Assembly: GCA_025362975.1 (NCBI GenBank) | Contig: JANYES010000019.1 | Location: forward strand, 310,001-374,000 | Direction of reading: 5' to 3' | DNA length: 64,000 nucleotides | From: Alphaproteobacteria bacterium | GTDB taxonomy: Bacteria; Pseudomonadota; Alphaproteobacteria; Rickettsiales; SXRF01 | Shown here: positions 26,075 to 33,850 of the stretch, piece after piece | Layout: each line of letters starts with the position of its first letter | How positions within the stretch are numbered: the first letter of the stretch is position 1 | Position numbers and translations under genes: made by a program | The notes under the pieces: generated by a model | What the model was told of the DNA's origin: nothing | The model's database searches: none | The model's input: the letters and a program-made list of their open reading frames with translations, nothing else

Positions 26075-26518
26075 TTAGGACGCCCGTTCGAGGCTGTGTT
26101 TCTTTTCAAAAGCATTACGTTTTTTCTGCACCTGTGGACCGTAGGTTTCCGCCCAGACGGAAAGCGCTTCAATCGGTTTGAATAATGACGATCCCAGCTC
26201 GGTCAGCGTATATTCCACACGCGGCGGCACCTGCGGGAACACTTTGCGCAGCACGATGCCGGATTTCTCAAATTCCCGTAAATGCTTGCTTAATTCGCGC
26301 TGGCTGATGCCGGTGAGCGCTTTTTGCAGCTGGTTAAAGCGCAGCGTTTTGCCCTCCGCGTGCAGCAGATTATACAACAAACCGATGGACCATTTATTCG
26401 CAATCAGGCTAAGGGTTAGAAAAATCGGGCAATCCTTGTGCGAGCCCGACCCGGCGCATTCTGGTTCCGGTGCGGCACTTTCTTTGCTTGCTGATTTATT
26501 TTTTCCTGTAATTTTCAT
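26075..26518 (-). CDS. HxlR family transcriptional regulator
   Basis: A 147-residue winged-helix protein. The HxlR domain covers about residues 25-125: CPIFLTLSLIANKWSIGLLYNLL with the conserved N-terminal Cys, LRFNQLQKALTGISQRELSKHLREFE recognition helix, and PPRVEYTLTELGSSLFKPIEAL for the wing. HxlR proteins sense aldehydes, quinones or other electrophiles, often through that Cys. It is divergent from the SDR-GST pair across an AT-rich gap with repeated TATAAATTT elements, so it likely regulates them and itself. Confidence 0.9.
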   Translation of the reverse strand: MKITGKNKSASKESAAPEPECAGSGSHKDCPIFLTLSLIANKWSIGLLYNLLHAEGKTLRFNQLQKALTGISQRELSKHLREFEKSGIVLRKVFPQVPPRVEYTLTELGSSLFKPIEALSVWAETYGPQVQKKRNAFEKKHSLERAS

Positions 26519-26532
26519 ATTTTTCCATTAAC

Positions 26533-26564
26533 TATAAATTTGTATACTATGTATATATAAATTT
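26533..26564. promoter_or_regulatory. Candidate HxlR operator, TATAAATTT direct repeats
   Basis: TATAAATTT occurs at 26533-26541 and 26556-26564, 23 bases apart, about two helical turns. TGTATACTATGTA lies between. The site is 15 bases upstream of the HxlR start and 74 bases before the SDR start. Confidence 0.4.
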
Positions 26565-26637
26565 CCTACTATACATAAGTTATTTTATAAATATAACATA
26601 GCCTGTATCGAATAACAAGCAACCCAAGGAGAATGTT

Positions 26638-27357
26638 ATGAAGTTTGATAATACCGTCGTTTTCGTGAGCGGCGCCAATCGCGGTATTGGTAAAGCCCTC
26701 GTTGAAGCCCTGTTGAAACATAAGGTTACCAAGGTGTACGCGGCAGCTCGCAACGTGAGTGACCTCCCCGATTTCGGCGATAAACGCGTTGTGCCCGTCT
26801 CCCTCGACATCACCGACCGCGTCCAGATCGCCAAGGCAGCCGAACTTGCTCAGGACGTCGATGTACTGATCAATAACGCCGGTGCACTGAACGCCGCCAG
26901 CGTTGTCGGTGGCGAAGTTGAAAAACTCGCCCGCGACATGGAAGTCAATTATTTCGGCACGCTCAGCATGGTCAACGCTTTCGTACCCGCCATGACGAAA
27001 AAAGGTGGCGGCGCCATCACCAGCGTAATCTCCGCGCTCGGACTCGCCTCGATGTCGGGTGTGGGCGGTTATAGCGCGTCGAAAGCGGCGTTGTTTTCGG
27101 CCACGCAAGCCATGCGCGCTGAACTTAAGCCCAAGCGCATCAGCGTCCACGGCGTCTTCCCCGGCCCGATCGACACCGATATGTCGCGCGAATTCCAGAT
27201 GGAAAAAGCAAGCCCGGCATCGACCGCCGATAACATCCTCGCCGGCATCAGCGACGGTTCGGAAGATATCTTCCCGGATCCAATGTCGAGCGAAGTCGGC
27301 AAGCTCTGGGCCAAAGACCCCAAGACGCTGGAACAGCAATTCGCATCATTCCAATAA
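26638..27357 (+). CDS. Short-chain dehydrogenase/reductase
   Basis: A 239-residue SDR. The NAD(P)-binding glycine motif is VSGANRGIGKALVE, then LINNAGAL, the catalytic Ser region SVISALGLASMSG, and the YSASKAAL motif with Tyr and Lys, followed by HGVFPGPIDTDM. The reaction is carbonyl/alcohol oxidoreduction; the substrate is unknown. The AAGGAG site at 26626-26631 fixes the start. It pairs with the GST gene 30 bases downstream and is divergent from an HxlR regulator. Confidence 0.92.
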   Translation: MKFDNTVVFVSGANRGIGKALVEALLKHKVTKVYAAARNVSDLPDFGDKRVVPVSLDITDRVQIAKAAELAQDVDVLINNAGALNAASVVGGEVEKLARDMEVNYFGTLSMVNAFVPAMTKKGGGAITSVISALGLASMSGVGGYSASKAALFSATQAMRAELKPKRISVHGVFPGPIDTDMSREFQMEKASPASTADNILAGISDGSEDIFPDPMSSEVGKLWAKDPKTLEQQFASFQ

Positions 27358-27387
27358 ATTTTAACCAACCTACTGAAAGGACTATTT

Positions 27388-28023
27388 ATGTACACTCTTT
27401 ACTATATGCCCGGCGCCTGCTCGATGGCCGTTCACGTTATCCTCAACGAACTGAAACAGGACGTAAAGCTCGTAAACGTAGCAGTGGCTGATGGCCAGCC
27501 CCGTTCGGCTGACTTCTTGAAACTCAACCCGCGCGGCAACGTGCCGGTGCTGGTTGACGGCGATGCCGTCATCCGCGAAGGCGGTGCGATCATCACCTAT
27601 CTGCTCGATAAACATAGCAGCCCGATGCTGCCGAAATCAGGGGCGGACCGTGCCAAAGCCCTAGAGTGGATCATGTTCGCTAACGCTACCATGCACCCTG
27701 CTTACGGCAAAGTGTTCTTCGGCCTGAAAAGCTTCACCGACGCAGCCGTGAAAGAAGCAGTCATCAAAGCCGCCATCGCCGGCGTCGATAAAAACTGGGC
27801 GGAAGTCGAAACGCAACTGAACAAAACCAAATACGTCACCGGCAACGAAGTGTCTGCCGCCGACATCCTGTTCACGGTGTTCGCTAACTGGGGCAACTAC
27901 TTCCCGCAATACCACATCACCATCGGTGAGAAAACAAAGCTGATGCTTAAAGACATCGTCGCCCGTCCGTCTTACCAGAAAGCGCTCGAACAGGAAAAAG
28001 TCGAATACAAGATCGCCGCCTAA
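27388..28023 (+). CDS. Glutathione S-transferase (beta-class-like)
   Basis: A 211-residue protein. The thioredoxin-like N-terminus is YTLYYMPGACSMAVHVIL, with the PGACS motif of beta-class bacterial GSTs, and VPVLVDGDAVIREGGAIITYL forms the glutathione-binding Glu/Ser site. The helical C-terminal domain contains NKTKYVTGNEVSAADILF. It conjugates glutathione to electrophiles in the cytosol. It is cotranscribed with the SDR and ends at a strong terminator. Confidence 0.9.
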   Translation: MYTLYYMPGACSMAVHVILNELKQDVKLVNVAVADGQPRSADFLKLNPRGNVPVLVDGDAVIREGGAIITYLLDKHSSPMLPKSGADRAKALEWIMFANATMHPAYGKVFFGLKSFTDAAVKEAVIKAAIAGVDKNWAEVETQLNKTKYVTGNEVSAADILFTVFANWGNYFPQYHITIGEKTKLMLKDIVARPSYQKALEQEKVEYKIAA

Positions 28024-28045
28024 TTACGAAAATCCCTCGTTGCTT

Positions 28046-28078
28046 AAGGGCGCCCCCTCTAAAGGGCGCCCTTTTTTT
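28046..28078. terminator. Intrinsic terminator between GST and msrB (both strands)
   Basis: AAGGGCGCCC (28046-28055), an 8-base loop, and GGGCGCCCTT (28064-28073) make a 10-bp GC-rich stem that runs into a T tract to 28078. It ends transcription from GST on the plus strand and could also serve the convergent msrB gene. Confidence 0.9.
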
Positions 28079-28562
28079 AGACTTTAGGTAGAAACTTCAG
28101 CGCGACGCCGTTATTGCAATAACGAAGCCCCGTCGGTTTCGGCCCGTCGCTGAACACATGGCCATGATGGCCGCCGCAGCGCGTGCAATGATATTCCGTG
28201 CGCGGGACGATAATGGCATAATCGCTTTTGGTTTCGATATGCCCCGGGATGGCATCGAAAAAGCTCGGCCAGCCGGTACCGCTGTCAAATTTAAAATTCG
28301 ACGGGAAGAGCGGCAACTCGCACGCGACGCACGCAAACACGCCTTCGCGGTGTTCGTCAAGCAGCGGGCTGGTGAACGGGCGCTCGGTACCTTCTTCGCG
28401 CAGCACATTATACTGAACGGCGTCGAGCTGCTTTTTCCAATCGGCATTGCTTTTGGTAAGCTTATCTACCGGGATACCTGCCGCCTGAACCGGTTGGAAA
28501 CGGCAGAACATCGCCATGCTGATGCCGGTGAGCGCGTAGGTTAAAAAAGACCGCCTTGTCAT
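28077..28562 (-). CDS. msrB: Exported methionine-(R)-sulfoxide reductase MsrB
   Basis: A 161-residue MsrB with an N-terminal export signal starting with a twin-arginine-like pair (TRRSFLTYALTGISMAMF). Zinc-binding CxxC pairs are CVAC and CTRC, and the catalytic Cys lies in RYCNNGVALKF. It reduces methionine-R-sulfoxide in proteins, here outside the cytoplasm. It is divergent from the ECF sigma gene, with a GTAACT-N16-CGAA element upstream that matches the ECF sigma F type promoter. A second, cytosolic MsrB is encoded at 31108. Confidence 0.93.
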   Translation of the reverse strand: MTRRSFLTYALTGISMAMFCRFQPVQAAGIPVDKLTKSNADWKKQLDAVQYNVLREEGTERPFTSPLLDEHREGVFACVACELPLFPSNFKFDSGTGWPSFFDAIPGHIETKSDYAIIVPRTEYHCTRCGGHHGHVFSDGPKPTGLRYCNNGVALKFLPKV

Positions 28563-28598
28563 AGAGCCTCCTTGTTATCAATGGGTTCTGATGATAGA

Positions 28599-28624
28599 TT
28601 CGCGGCCGTAAACAGTAAAGTTAC
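28599..28624 (-). promoter_or_regulatory. ECF sigma-F-type promoter motif for msrB
   Basis: On the minus strand, GTAACT, 16 bases, then CGAA. The Caulobacter SigF promoter is described as GTAACC-N16-CGAA. It sits 37-62 bases upstream of the exported msrB start. A related element occurs before the DUF1223 gene. Confidence 0.55.
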
Positions 28625-28631
28625 ATACACT

Positions 28632-29165
28632 ATGCAAAGCGACACGGATTACGCGAGCCTGATGCGCCAATCACTGGCAGGCGACAAGCGGGCCTATGCA
28701 CAGCTTCTCGCCAATACCGCCGCCATGCTGCGCCCGTCTTTAAGTAAGCGCTTGAATAATCAGTCCGAAGTCGATGACGTCCTGCAGGAAATCCTGCTTT
28801 CCATTCATAAGGCCCGCCACACCTATGACGGGGGTCGCCCCTATAAACCCTGGGCATTCGCCATTGCAAAATTCAGGTTTCAGGACCATTTGCGTAAGAT
28901 CTATGGCGACCGCTTACGCCACAGCGCCGGGCTGGAAGAAGCAGATTTTGTCATAAGCGATGTAACTGAATCGGGAATCGCCTACGAATCAATTAAGGAA
29001 GAGATCGATAAACTAGCAAAAAAGCAGGCGATGATTTTAACCCTGATGCATAATGACGGCTACACTTCGAAGGAAATCGCCGATAAAATCGGCATGAAGG
29101 AATCCGCCGTCAAAGTCGCGGCCCACCGGGCGTATAAAATATTGAAGAAGAAGCTGGAATCATGA
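28632..29165 (+). CDS. ECF RNA polymerase sigma factor (SigF/NrsF type)
   Basis: A 177-residue ECF sigma factor. Sigma region 2 includes QSEVDDVLQEILLSIHKARHTYDGGRPYKPWAFAIAKFRFQDHLRK, and region 4 is MHNDGYTSKEIADKIGMKESAVKVAAHRAYKILKK. The start at 28632 begins the conserved core (SDTDYASLMRQ); earlier in-frame starts exist at 28572 and 28581 and no clear ribosome-binding site decides among them. Its stop overlaps the DUF1109 anti-sigma gene by 4 bases. It likely directs the msrB and DUF1223-msrA-msrB units through GTAAC-N16/17-CGAA promoters. Confidence 0.9.
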   Translation: MQSDTDYASLMRQSLAGDKRAYAQLLANTAAMLRPSLSKRLNNQSEVDDVLQEILLSIHKARHTYDGGRPYKPWAFAIAKFRFQDHLRKIYGDRLRHSAGLEEADFVISDVTESGIAYESIKEEIDKLAKKQAMILTLMHNDGYTSKEIADKIGMKESAVKVAAHRAYKILKKKLES

Positions 29166-29797
29166 TGGACACCTATAAACTCATCGAGCAGTTGTCGCAT
29201 GGCGCCGAGCCGGTAAAGCCGGTGCGCCACCCGTATGCGCAGTGCGCGCTATGGTTAGCTGGGCTGGTAGTGTATATGACGGTGGTTCTGCTGTGCATCC
29301 ATACGCGCAGCGACGTGCTGGCCAAGCTGCGCTCGCCGCTGTTCTTCGCCGAAACCGCTTCGCTGGCACTCGTGGTTATCACCAGCGCTCTCAGCGCAGC
29401 CTTGCTGTCATACCCCGATTTGATGCAGAAAAAACCGCTGGCTTACGCGCCGCTGGTGGCATTTGCCTTGTTCTTGGCCAGCGTCGCTGTCGCATGGCAT
29501 GCCGACACCCCGCCCGCACCGCCGCCGGAACATGAAATGATGTGCACACTGTGCATGGCGCTCTACGCATTGGCTCCCGCCATCTGGCTCTTTACCACCA
29601 TGCGCAAGGCCGCAACAACTCACGCGAAACTCGCCGGGGTGACGGCAGCGCTCTGCGCCTTCAGCATCGGCGGGCTCACGCTGCGGCTGGCCGAAGAAAC
29701 CGACTCCATCAGCCACATCGTCACATGGCATTACGCACCGATGCTGGCGTTATCGCTGGCCGGTGTATGGCTCGGCAAAGCCATTTTGAAATGGTGA
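29162..29797 (+). CDS. nrsF: DUF1109/NrsF-type membrane anti-sigma factor
   Basis: A 211-residue protein with six predicted transmembrane helices (around 25-45, 60-80, 90-110, 130-150, 155-175, 185-205) and a short N-terminal cytosolic stretch (DTYKLIEQLSHGAEPVKPV), the layout of DUF1109/NrsF. Two cysteines in MMCTLCMALY match the conserved sensor-type cysteines of this family. NrsF retains its ECF partner at the membrane and releases it under metal or oxidative stress in Caulobacter. It overlaps the sigma gene by 4 bases. Confidence 0.85.
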   Translation: MMDTYKLIEQLSHGAEPVKPVRHPYAQCALWLAGLVVYMTVVLLCIHTRSDVLAKLRSPLFFAETASLALVVITSALSAALLSYPDLMQKKPLAYAPLVAFALFLASVAVAWHADTPPAPPPEHEMMCTLCMALYALAPAIWLFTTMRKAATTHAKLAGVTAALCAFSIGGLTLRLAEETDSISHIVTWHYAPMLALSLAGVWLGKAILKW

Positions 29798-29798
29798 T

Positions 29799-29825
29799 GT
29801 AACCATTGCCCGCGTCCCCCACGAA
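29799..29825 (+). promoter_or_regulatory. ECF-type promoter motif before DUF1223-msrA-msrB
   Basis: GTAACC at 29799-29804 and CGAA at 29822-29825, 17 bases apart. It is 18 bases upstream of the DUF1223 start, in the short gap after nrsF. The spacing is one base longer than the described SigF consensus. Confidence 0.5.
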
Positions 29826-29843
29826 TCATAGAGTGGAGGATGT

Positions 29844-30533
29844 ATGATTAAAAAACTGCTGATCGCCCTGCTGGCCGCCACTGTCGCCACCCCTGCTTAT
29901 GCGCAGCCGGTGGTGTTGGAATTGTTCACCTCGCAAGGCTGCTCGTCCTGCCCGCCCGCCGATGCGCTACTGGCCAAGCTCGCGCAAAGCCCGGATGTGC
30001 TGGCGCTATCATTCCACGTGCATTACTGGGATTACCTCGGCTGGCGGGACCCGTTCGCCTCGCCGGACAATACGCAGCGCCAGCATAGTTATGCAGCCGC
30101 CCTGCACCAGCGCGGCGTCTTCACCCCGCAATTGATCGCCGGTGGCGCGTATTCCGCCGTGGGCAACAGCGACTACGAAGTCAACCGCGCCATCCTCGAA
30201 GCGCGCAGCGCCATGCAGCCCACCGAACTGACCCTCGCCGCCAAGTACAACACGCTGCATATCCATGTCGGCAAAGGCCAACAAACCGCCGCGGGAGTCT
30301 ACGCCGTCACCTACAAGCGTAACGCCAGCACGCAGGTGCTGGCGGGCGAAAACGGCGGGCATACACTCACCAGCATCAATAACGTCACTAGCGTGAGCAA
30401 ACTCGGCACGTGGCAGGGTACTACAAGCGATTATACGCTGCCGCTGGTGCCATCCCCTGATGACGGCATTGCCGTACTCGTTCAGGAAGAAAACCACGGC
30501 CATATTGTAACCGCGGCTTCCTATACCTATTAA
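29844..30533 (+). CDS. DUF1223 thioredoxin-fold exported protein
   Basis: A 229-residue protein with signal peptide KKLLIALLAATVATPAYA. The thioredoxin-like domain starts VVLELFTSQGCSSCPPADALL, holding the DUF1223 CxxC (CSSC), followed by LALSFHVHYWDYLGWRDPFA. A beta-rich C-terminal half ends HGHIVTAASYTY. DUF1223 proteins are exported and poorly characterised; a redox role is likely because of the CxxC motif and the msrA and msrB genes just downstream. The start is set by TGGAGG at 29833-29838. Confidence 0.88.
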   Translation: MIKKLLIALLAATVATPAYAQPVVLELFTSQGCSSCPPADALLAKLAQSPDVLALSFHVHYWDYLGWRDPFASPDNTQRQHSYAAALHQRGVFTPQLIAGGAYSAVGNSDYEVNRAILEARSAMQPTELTLAAKYNTLHIHVGKGQQTAAGVYAVTYKRNASTQVLAGENGGHTLTSINNVTSVSKLGTWQGTTSDYTLPLVPSPDDGIAVLVQEENHGHIVTAASYTY

Positions 30534-30552
30534 TACACATGGAGGAAAACCT

Positions 30553-31098
30553 ATGACCAACACACTTCAACATGCCACCTTCGCCGGTGGTTGCTTCTGG
30601 TGCATGGAGCCTGTCTTTGCGGGTCTCGACGGCGTCAGCCAAGTCGTCTCGGGCTACATCGGCGGCAAAAACGCTAACCCGACCTATGAGCAGGTCTGCA
30701 CCGGCGAAACCGGACATATCGAAGCTATCGACGTCACTTACGACCCGTCCGTCGTAAACTACGCGAAGCTGCTCGATATTTTCTGGAAAAACATCGACCC
30801 GCTCGACCCCTACGGCCAGTTCGCCGACAAGGGCTCGCAGTACCGCGCCGGTATTTTCACCCATGACGACGCGCAGGCGACGCTCGCCGAAGCCTCACGC
30901 CAGCAAGTCAGCGCCATATTCGGCCGTCCCGTCGCCAGCTTCGTGCATCCCGCGCCCGTTTTCTACCCGGCTGAAGACTACCATCAGGAATTCTTCATCA
31001 AAAACCGCACGCGTTACAAAAACTACGCCGAAAACAATGGCCGCAAGGAACGCCTGCAGGCTATCTGGTCCGGCAAACCCCTAGCCACAGCATCGTAA
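30553..31098 (+). CDS. msrA: Methionine-(S)-sulfoxide reductase MsrA
   Basis: A 181-residue MsrA. The catalytic Cys motif GCFWCMEPVF is near the N-terminus, followed by VVSGYIGGKNANPTYEQVCTGETGH and YHQEFFIKN. There is no signal peptide, so it is cytosolic. It reduces methionine-S-sulfoxide. A GGAGG site at 30541-30545 precedes the start, 20 bases after DUF1223, and an msrB follows 10 bases downstream. Confidence 0.95.
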   Translation: MTNTLQHATFAGGCFWCMEPVFAGLDGVSQVVSGYIGGKNANPTYEQVCTGETGHIEAIDVTYDPSVVNYAKLLDIFWKNIDPLDPYGQFADKGSQYRAGIFTHDDAQATLAEASRQQVSAIFGRPVASFVHPAPVFYPAEDYHQEFFIKNRTRYKNYAENNGRKERLQAIWSGKPLATAS

Positions 31099-31107
31099 GG
31101 AGATTCT

Positions 31108-31503
31108 ATGAGCAAAAAAACCGACAAAGCCCCACAAGAATGGCAGACCTGCCTCACCCCCCAGCAATATGACGTGCTGCGTCAGGAAGGCACGGAACGC
31201 CCGTTCTCCAGCCCCCTCAATGCCATCAAGGAAAACGGCACATTCATCTGCGCCGGTTGCGGCTTGCCACTGTTTACCACGAAGCAGAAGTTCGACAGCG
31301 GCACTGGCTGGCCGAGCTTCTACGAGGCAATTCCCGGCAATATCGAAACCAAAACCGACCATAAAATGGGCGTCGCGCGCACGGAATACCACTGCGCGGG
31401 CTGCGGGGGCCATCAGGGCCACGTCTTCGAAGACGGCCCGAACCCGACGGGTTTGCGTTATTGTAATAACGGCGTCGCTCTTAAGTTTGTGAAAGACGAG
31501 TAA
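31108..31503 (+). CDS. msrB: Methionine-(R)-sulfoxide reductase MsrB (cytosolic)
   Basis: A 131-residue MsrB without export signal. Zinc motifs CAGC and CAGC, FDSGTGWPSFYEAIPGN in the core, and the catalytic Cys in RYCNNGVALKF. It reduces methionine-R-sulfoxide. It lies 10 bases after msrA with a TAAGGAG site, completing a msrA-msrB pair within the ECF-linked cassette. The residues around the active site are the same as in the exported paralogue at 28077. Confidence 0.95.
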   Translation: MSKKTDKAPQEWQTCLTPQQYDVLRQEGTERPFSSPLNAIKENGTFICAGCGLPLFTTKQKFDSGTGWPSFYEAIPGNIETKTDHKMGVARTEYHCAGCGGHQGHVFEDGPNPTGLRYCNNGVALKFVKDE

Positions 31504-31568
31504 TTTACAGTGGCAAAAGCCGAGGCGCATTGCTAGGATAGGCCGTCCAAACGGGAGGGAATATTCGC

Positions 31569-31910
31569 ATGGCTGGTCTTTTCAAATACCTGATCGCAGT
31601 AATCGCAGGGTTATTATGCTATAACGAATTCGTGCTTATGCACCGCACGTCGGCGTTCAACGATGTCGAATACCACATGGATAAATCCGTAGTCCCCACC
31701 AAGATCGGCGATGCAAAATATACCCATATCTGCGGCACGCAAGACAACACGCCCGCCTTCCTCGAATATATCGACAGCTTCTGTAAGGATAAAGTCGTCG
31801 AGGTGGATGCCCATCCGCTTTGCTACATCTCAATGCGCTGCCGCGGCTGGAATTATGTGGCCTATGACAAGGACAACCGCATGCTGGTAAAATACCATCT
31901 GGGCAATTAA
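31569..31910 (+). CDS. Uncharacterised 113-residue membrane-anchored protein
   Basis: Family not recognised. Residues 5-20 form one hydrophobic segment (FKYLIAVIAGLLCYNEFVL), leaving about 90 residues exported or periplasmic. That part has four cysteines (HICGTQ, SFCKDK, PLCYISMRCRG), enough for two disulfides. The AGGGA site at 31556-31560 sets the start. It may still belong to the msr unit (65-base gap) or be separate. Confidence 0.7.
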   Translation: MAGLFKYLIAVIAGLLCYNEFVLMHRTSAFNDVEYHMDKSVVPTKIGDAKYTHICGTQDNTPAFLEYIDSFCKDKVVEVDAHPLCYISMRCRGWNYVAYDKDNRMLVKYHLGN

Positions 31911-32006
31911 CCTTGAGTCATGATTTGGGGCAATTTCCCTTTATCTTCCCCGCAAAGTCATTATGATAGCAGGGCTTAGCCATTTGCCAAGAAACCCGCC
32001 GCCCTT

Positions 32007-33848
32007 ATGAAACCAGCCCTCGCCATCGCGCATATCGTAAGTAACGGTTTGAAGTATGCGTTGCTGGGTATGGTGGTGTTTTCCATCCTGTTGCATTACG
32101 TGGGCCTGCCTAAAATTACCTCGCATACCATCCAGCGCCTGCCGAGCGAAAACCAGTACCCCGTGCTGCTGCCGCACATCATGCCCGATTTCTGGAACCC
32201 GTGGCATGTGCCGGACAACATGCCCGCCATTTACCAGTACAACATCACCCTGAGCTACCACGGTTTCCAGCAGCCCGTATTCCATGTCGCTGCCATCGGC
32301 TGCGTCGATCACTTGAACGTAAACGGCACCGAATATCCGCTGGACACCAATCGCCGCTGCAACCGTGATATCGGGTTTTTCGTCAACCTCGCAAGCTATC
32401 TGCATTCAGGCGATAACCAGATCAAAATCACCGTCAACAACATCCGCATCTTCGCTGGCTCACGCCCCTACGATACCGCGACTTACGGCCTCGAATTCGC
32501 ACCTCTGCTGACCGGCCCCGGATCGTTTGCCACCAACCTGCTAAGCTGGCTGGTCATTGCCTCTTTCTGCACCTCTATCGTGCTCGGCCTGCAACGCGCC
32601 ACCGGCGAACGCTATAGCGGGCTAATCGTATGCGGCGGACTCATGATGTTCCTGCGCCAGCTCAAATACACGACCTACATGCAGTACGTGATCGATATGC
32701 CCAGCCATTTCGAATACATCTGCTACATCGCCAATCATGGCTTCCCGCCGCAGCCCCGCGAAGGCTGGGAATATTACCATCCGCCGCTGTATTACCGGCT
32801 TGAAGCCAAGCTCATGCACTTCAGCAACTGGCTCGGCAGTTTTGACGCCATGACCATCATGCGCCTGTTCAGCCTGATGGGCTTCATGACCTTCTTGCTG
32901 CTGTCGACGCTGATGCTCAACCGCATCGTGCGCAACCGCGTTGCGTTTTACGCCTCCCTCGCCTTCCTCGTCTTTTACCCCGGCGGCATTTTATTTGCCA
33001 CGCGCCTCGACTCGCATTTACTGCTGTATGCGTTTTACTCCGGCTGCATCTACTGCCTGTTTCGCTGGCTGGAAGAAGACCGCATGGCCTATCTCTGGCT
33101 GGCAGTGGGCATGTTCGGCCTTGCCCTTGCCACGCGCTCGAATGCCCTCGCGCTGCTGCCGCTGATCGGTTGCACTTTCCTGTACCAGCTGTACAAACGC
33201 AAATTCCGTCTTATAGAAATTTTCACACCCGCCATGCTTGCCGCCATGGCCATTGTCGCCTTCGGCGTCTCGGTGAATTTCGGCCGCGCCTTGCAGGCTA
33301 ACACGCCGTCGCTCATCGTCGGCAACATCAACAACGTGCAGCGTACGCAACTGATTGCTAACACGTTCGAACACGTGCTGATGCTCGACACGCAGACCCT
33401 GTTCAACATGCCCTTCATCGACTGGTGGCACGACAACACCGGCCGCCAGTATTTCTGGAACACGGCGCTGAAAACATCGCTTTTCGAGCATTTCACGATG
33501 CATGCGTATCAGGAATCCAAGCGCCTCGTCCTGCTGGTTCTGGGAATTATGCTCTACGTCATTGCCAGCGCAATCATGAAACACCCGGCTAATCCCCGGC
33601 AATGGTCCATTTGCGCGGGCGTTTTCATGCTCTCGCTGATGGCACTCATGGGCAACCGCATCCTCCACCCCTTCGCCCCCTCGCAGGATTACCGCTACAT
33701 CTACCCTTCGCTCGTCGGCTTAAGCGGACTGCTCGGCCTTACCATCGAGCAATATCTAAGCACCAACCAGCGTCTGCGCGCCTATATCGGCATCGGCATG
33801 GCCGTAGTCTTCGTGTGGACATCCATCGTAATGATCAGGGAGGGATAA
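32007..33848 (+). CDS. Polytopic membrane protein, GT39/ArnT-like glycosyltransferase
   Basis: A 613-residue protein. A transmembrane helix at 15-35 is followed by a periplasmic domain with a jelly-roll-like pattern (TLSYHGFQQPVFHVAAIGCVD), then about ten membrane helices. WEYYHPPLYYRLEAKLMH and the NSNALALLPLIG region fit the GT-C fold of dolichyl-phosphate-linked transferases. These transfer a sugar from a polyprenyl donor outside the cytoplasmic membrane. The next gene starts 2 bases later, beginning a four-gene glycan operon. Confidence 0.75.
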   Translation: MKPALAIAHIVSNGLKYALLGMVVFSILLHYVGLPKITSHTIQRLPSENQYPVLLPHIMPDFWNPWHVPDNMPAIYQYNITLSYHGFQQPVFHVAAIGCVDHLNVNGTEYPLDTNRRCNRDIGFFVNLASYLHSGDNQIKITVNNIRIFAGSRPYDTATYGLEFAPLLTGPGSFATNLLSWLVIASFCTSIVLGLQRATGERYSGLIVCGGLMMFLRQLKYTTYMQYVIDMPSHFEYICYIANHGFPPQPREGWEYYHPPLYYRLEAKLMHFSNWLGSFDAMTIMRLFSLMGFMTFLLLSTLMLNRIVRNRVAFYASLAFLVFYPGGILFATRLDSHLLLYAFYSGCIYCLFRWLEEDRMAYLWLAVGMFGLALATRSNALALLPLIGCTFLYQLYKRKFRLIEIFTPAMLAAMAIVAFGVSVNFGRALQANTPSLIVGNINNVQRTQLIANTFEHVLMLDTQTLFNMPFIDWWHDNTGRQYFWNTALKTSLFEHFTMHAYQESKRLVLLVLGIMLYVIASAIMKHPANPRQWSICAGVFMLSLMALMGNRILHPFAPSQDYRYIYPSLVGLSGLLGLTIEQYLSTNQRLRAYIGIGMAVVFVWTSIVMIREG

Positions 33849-33850
33849 TT

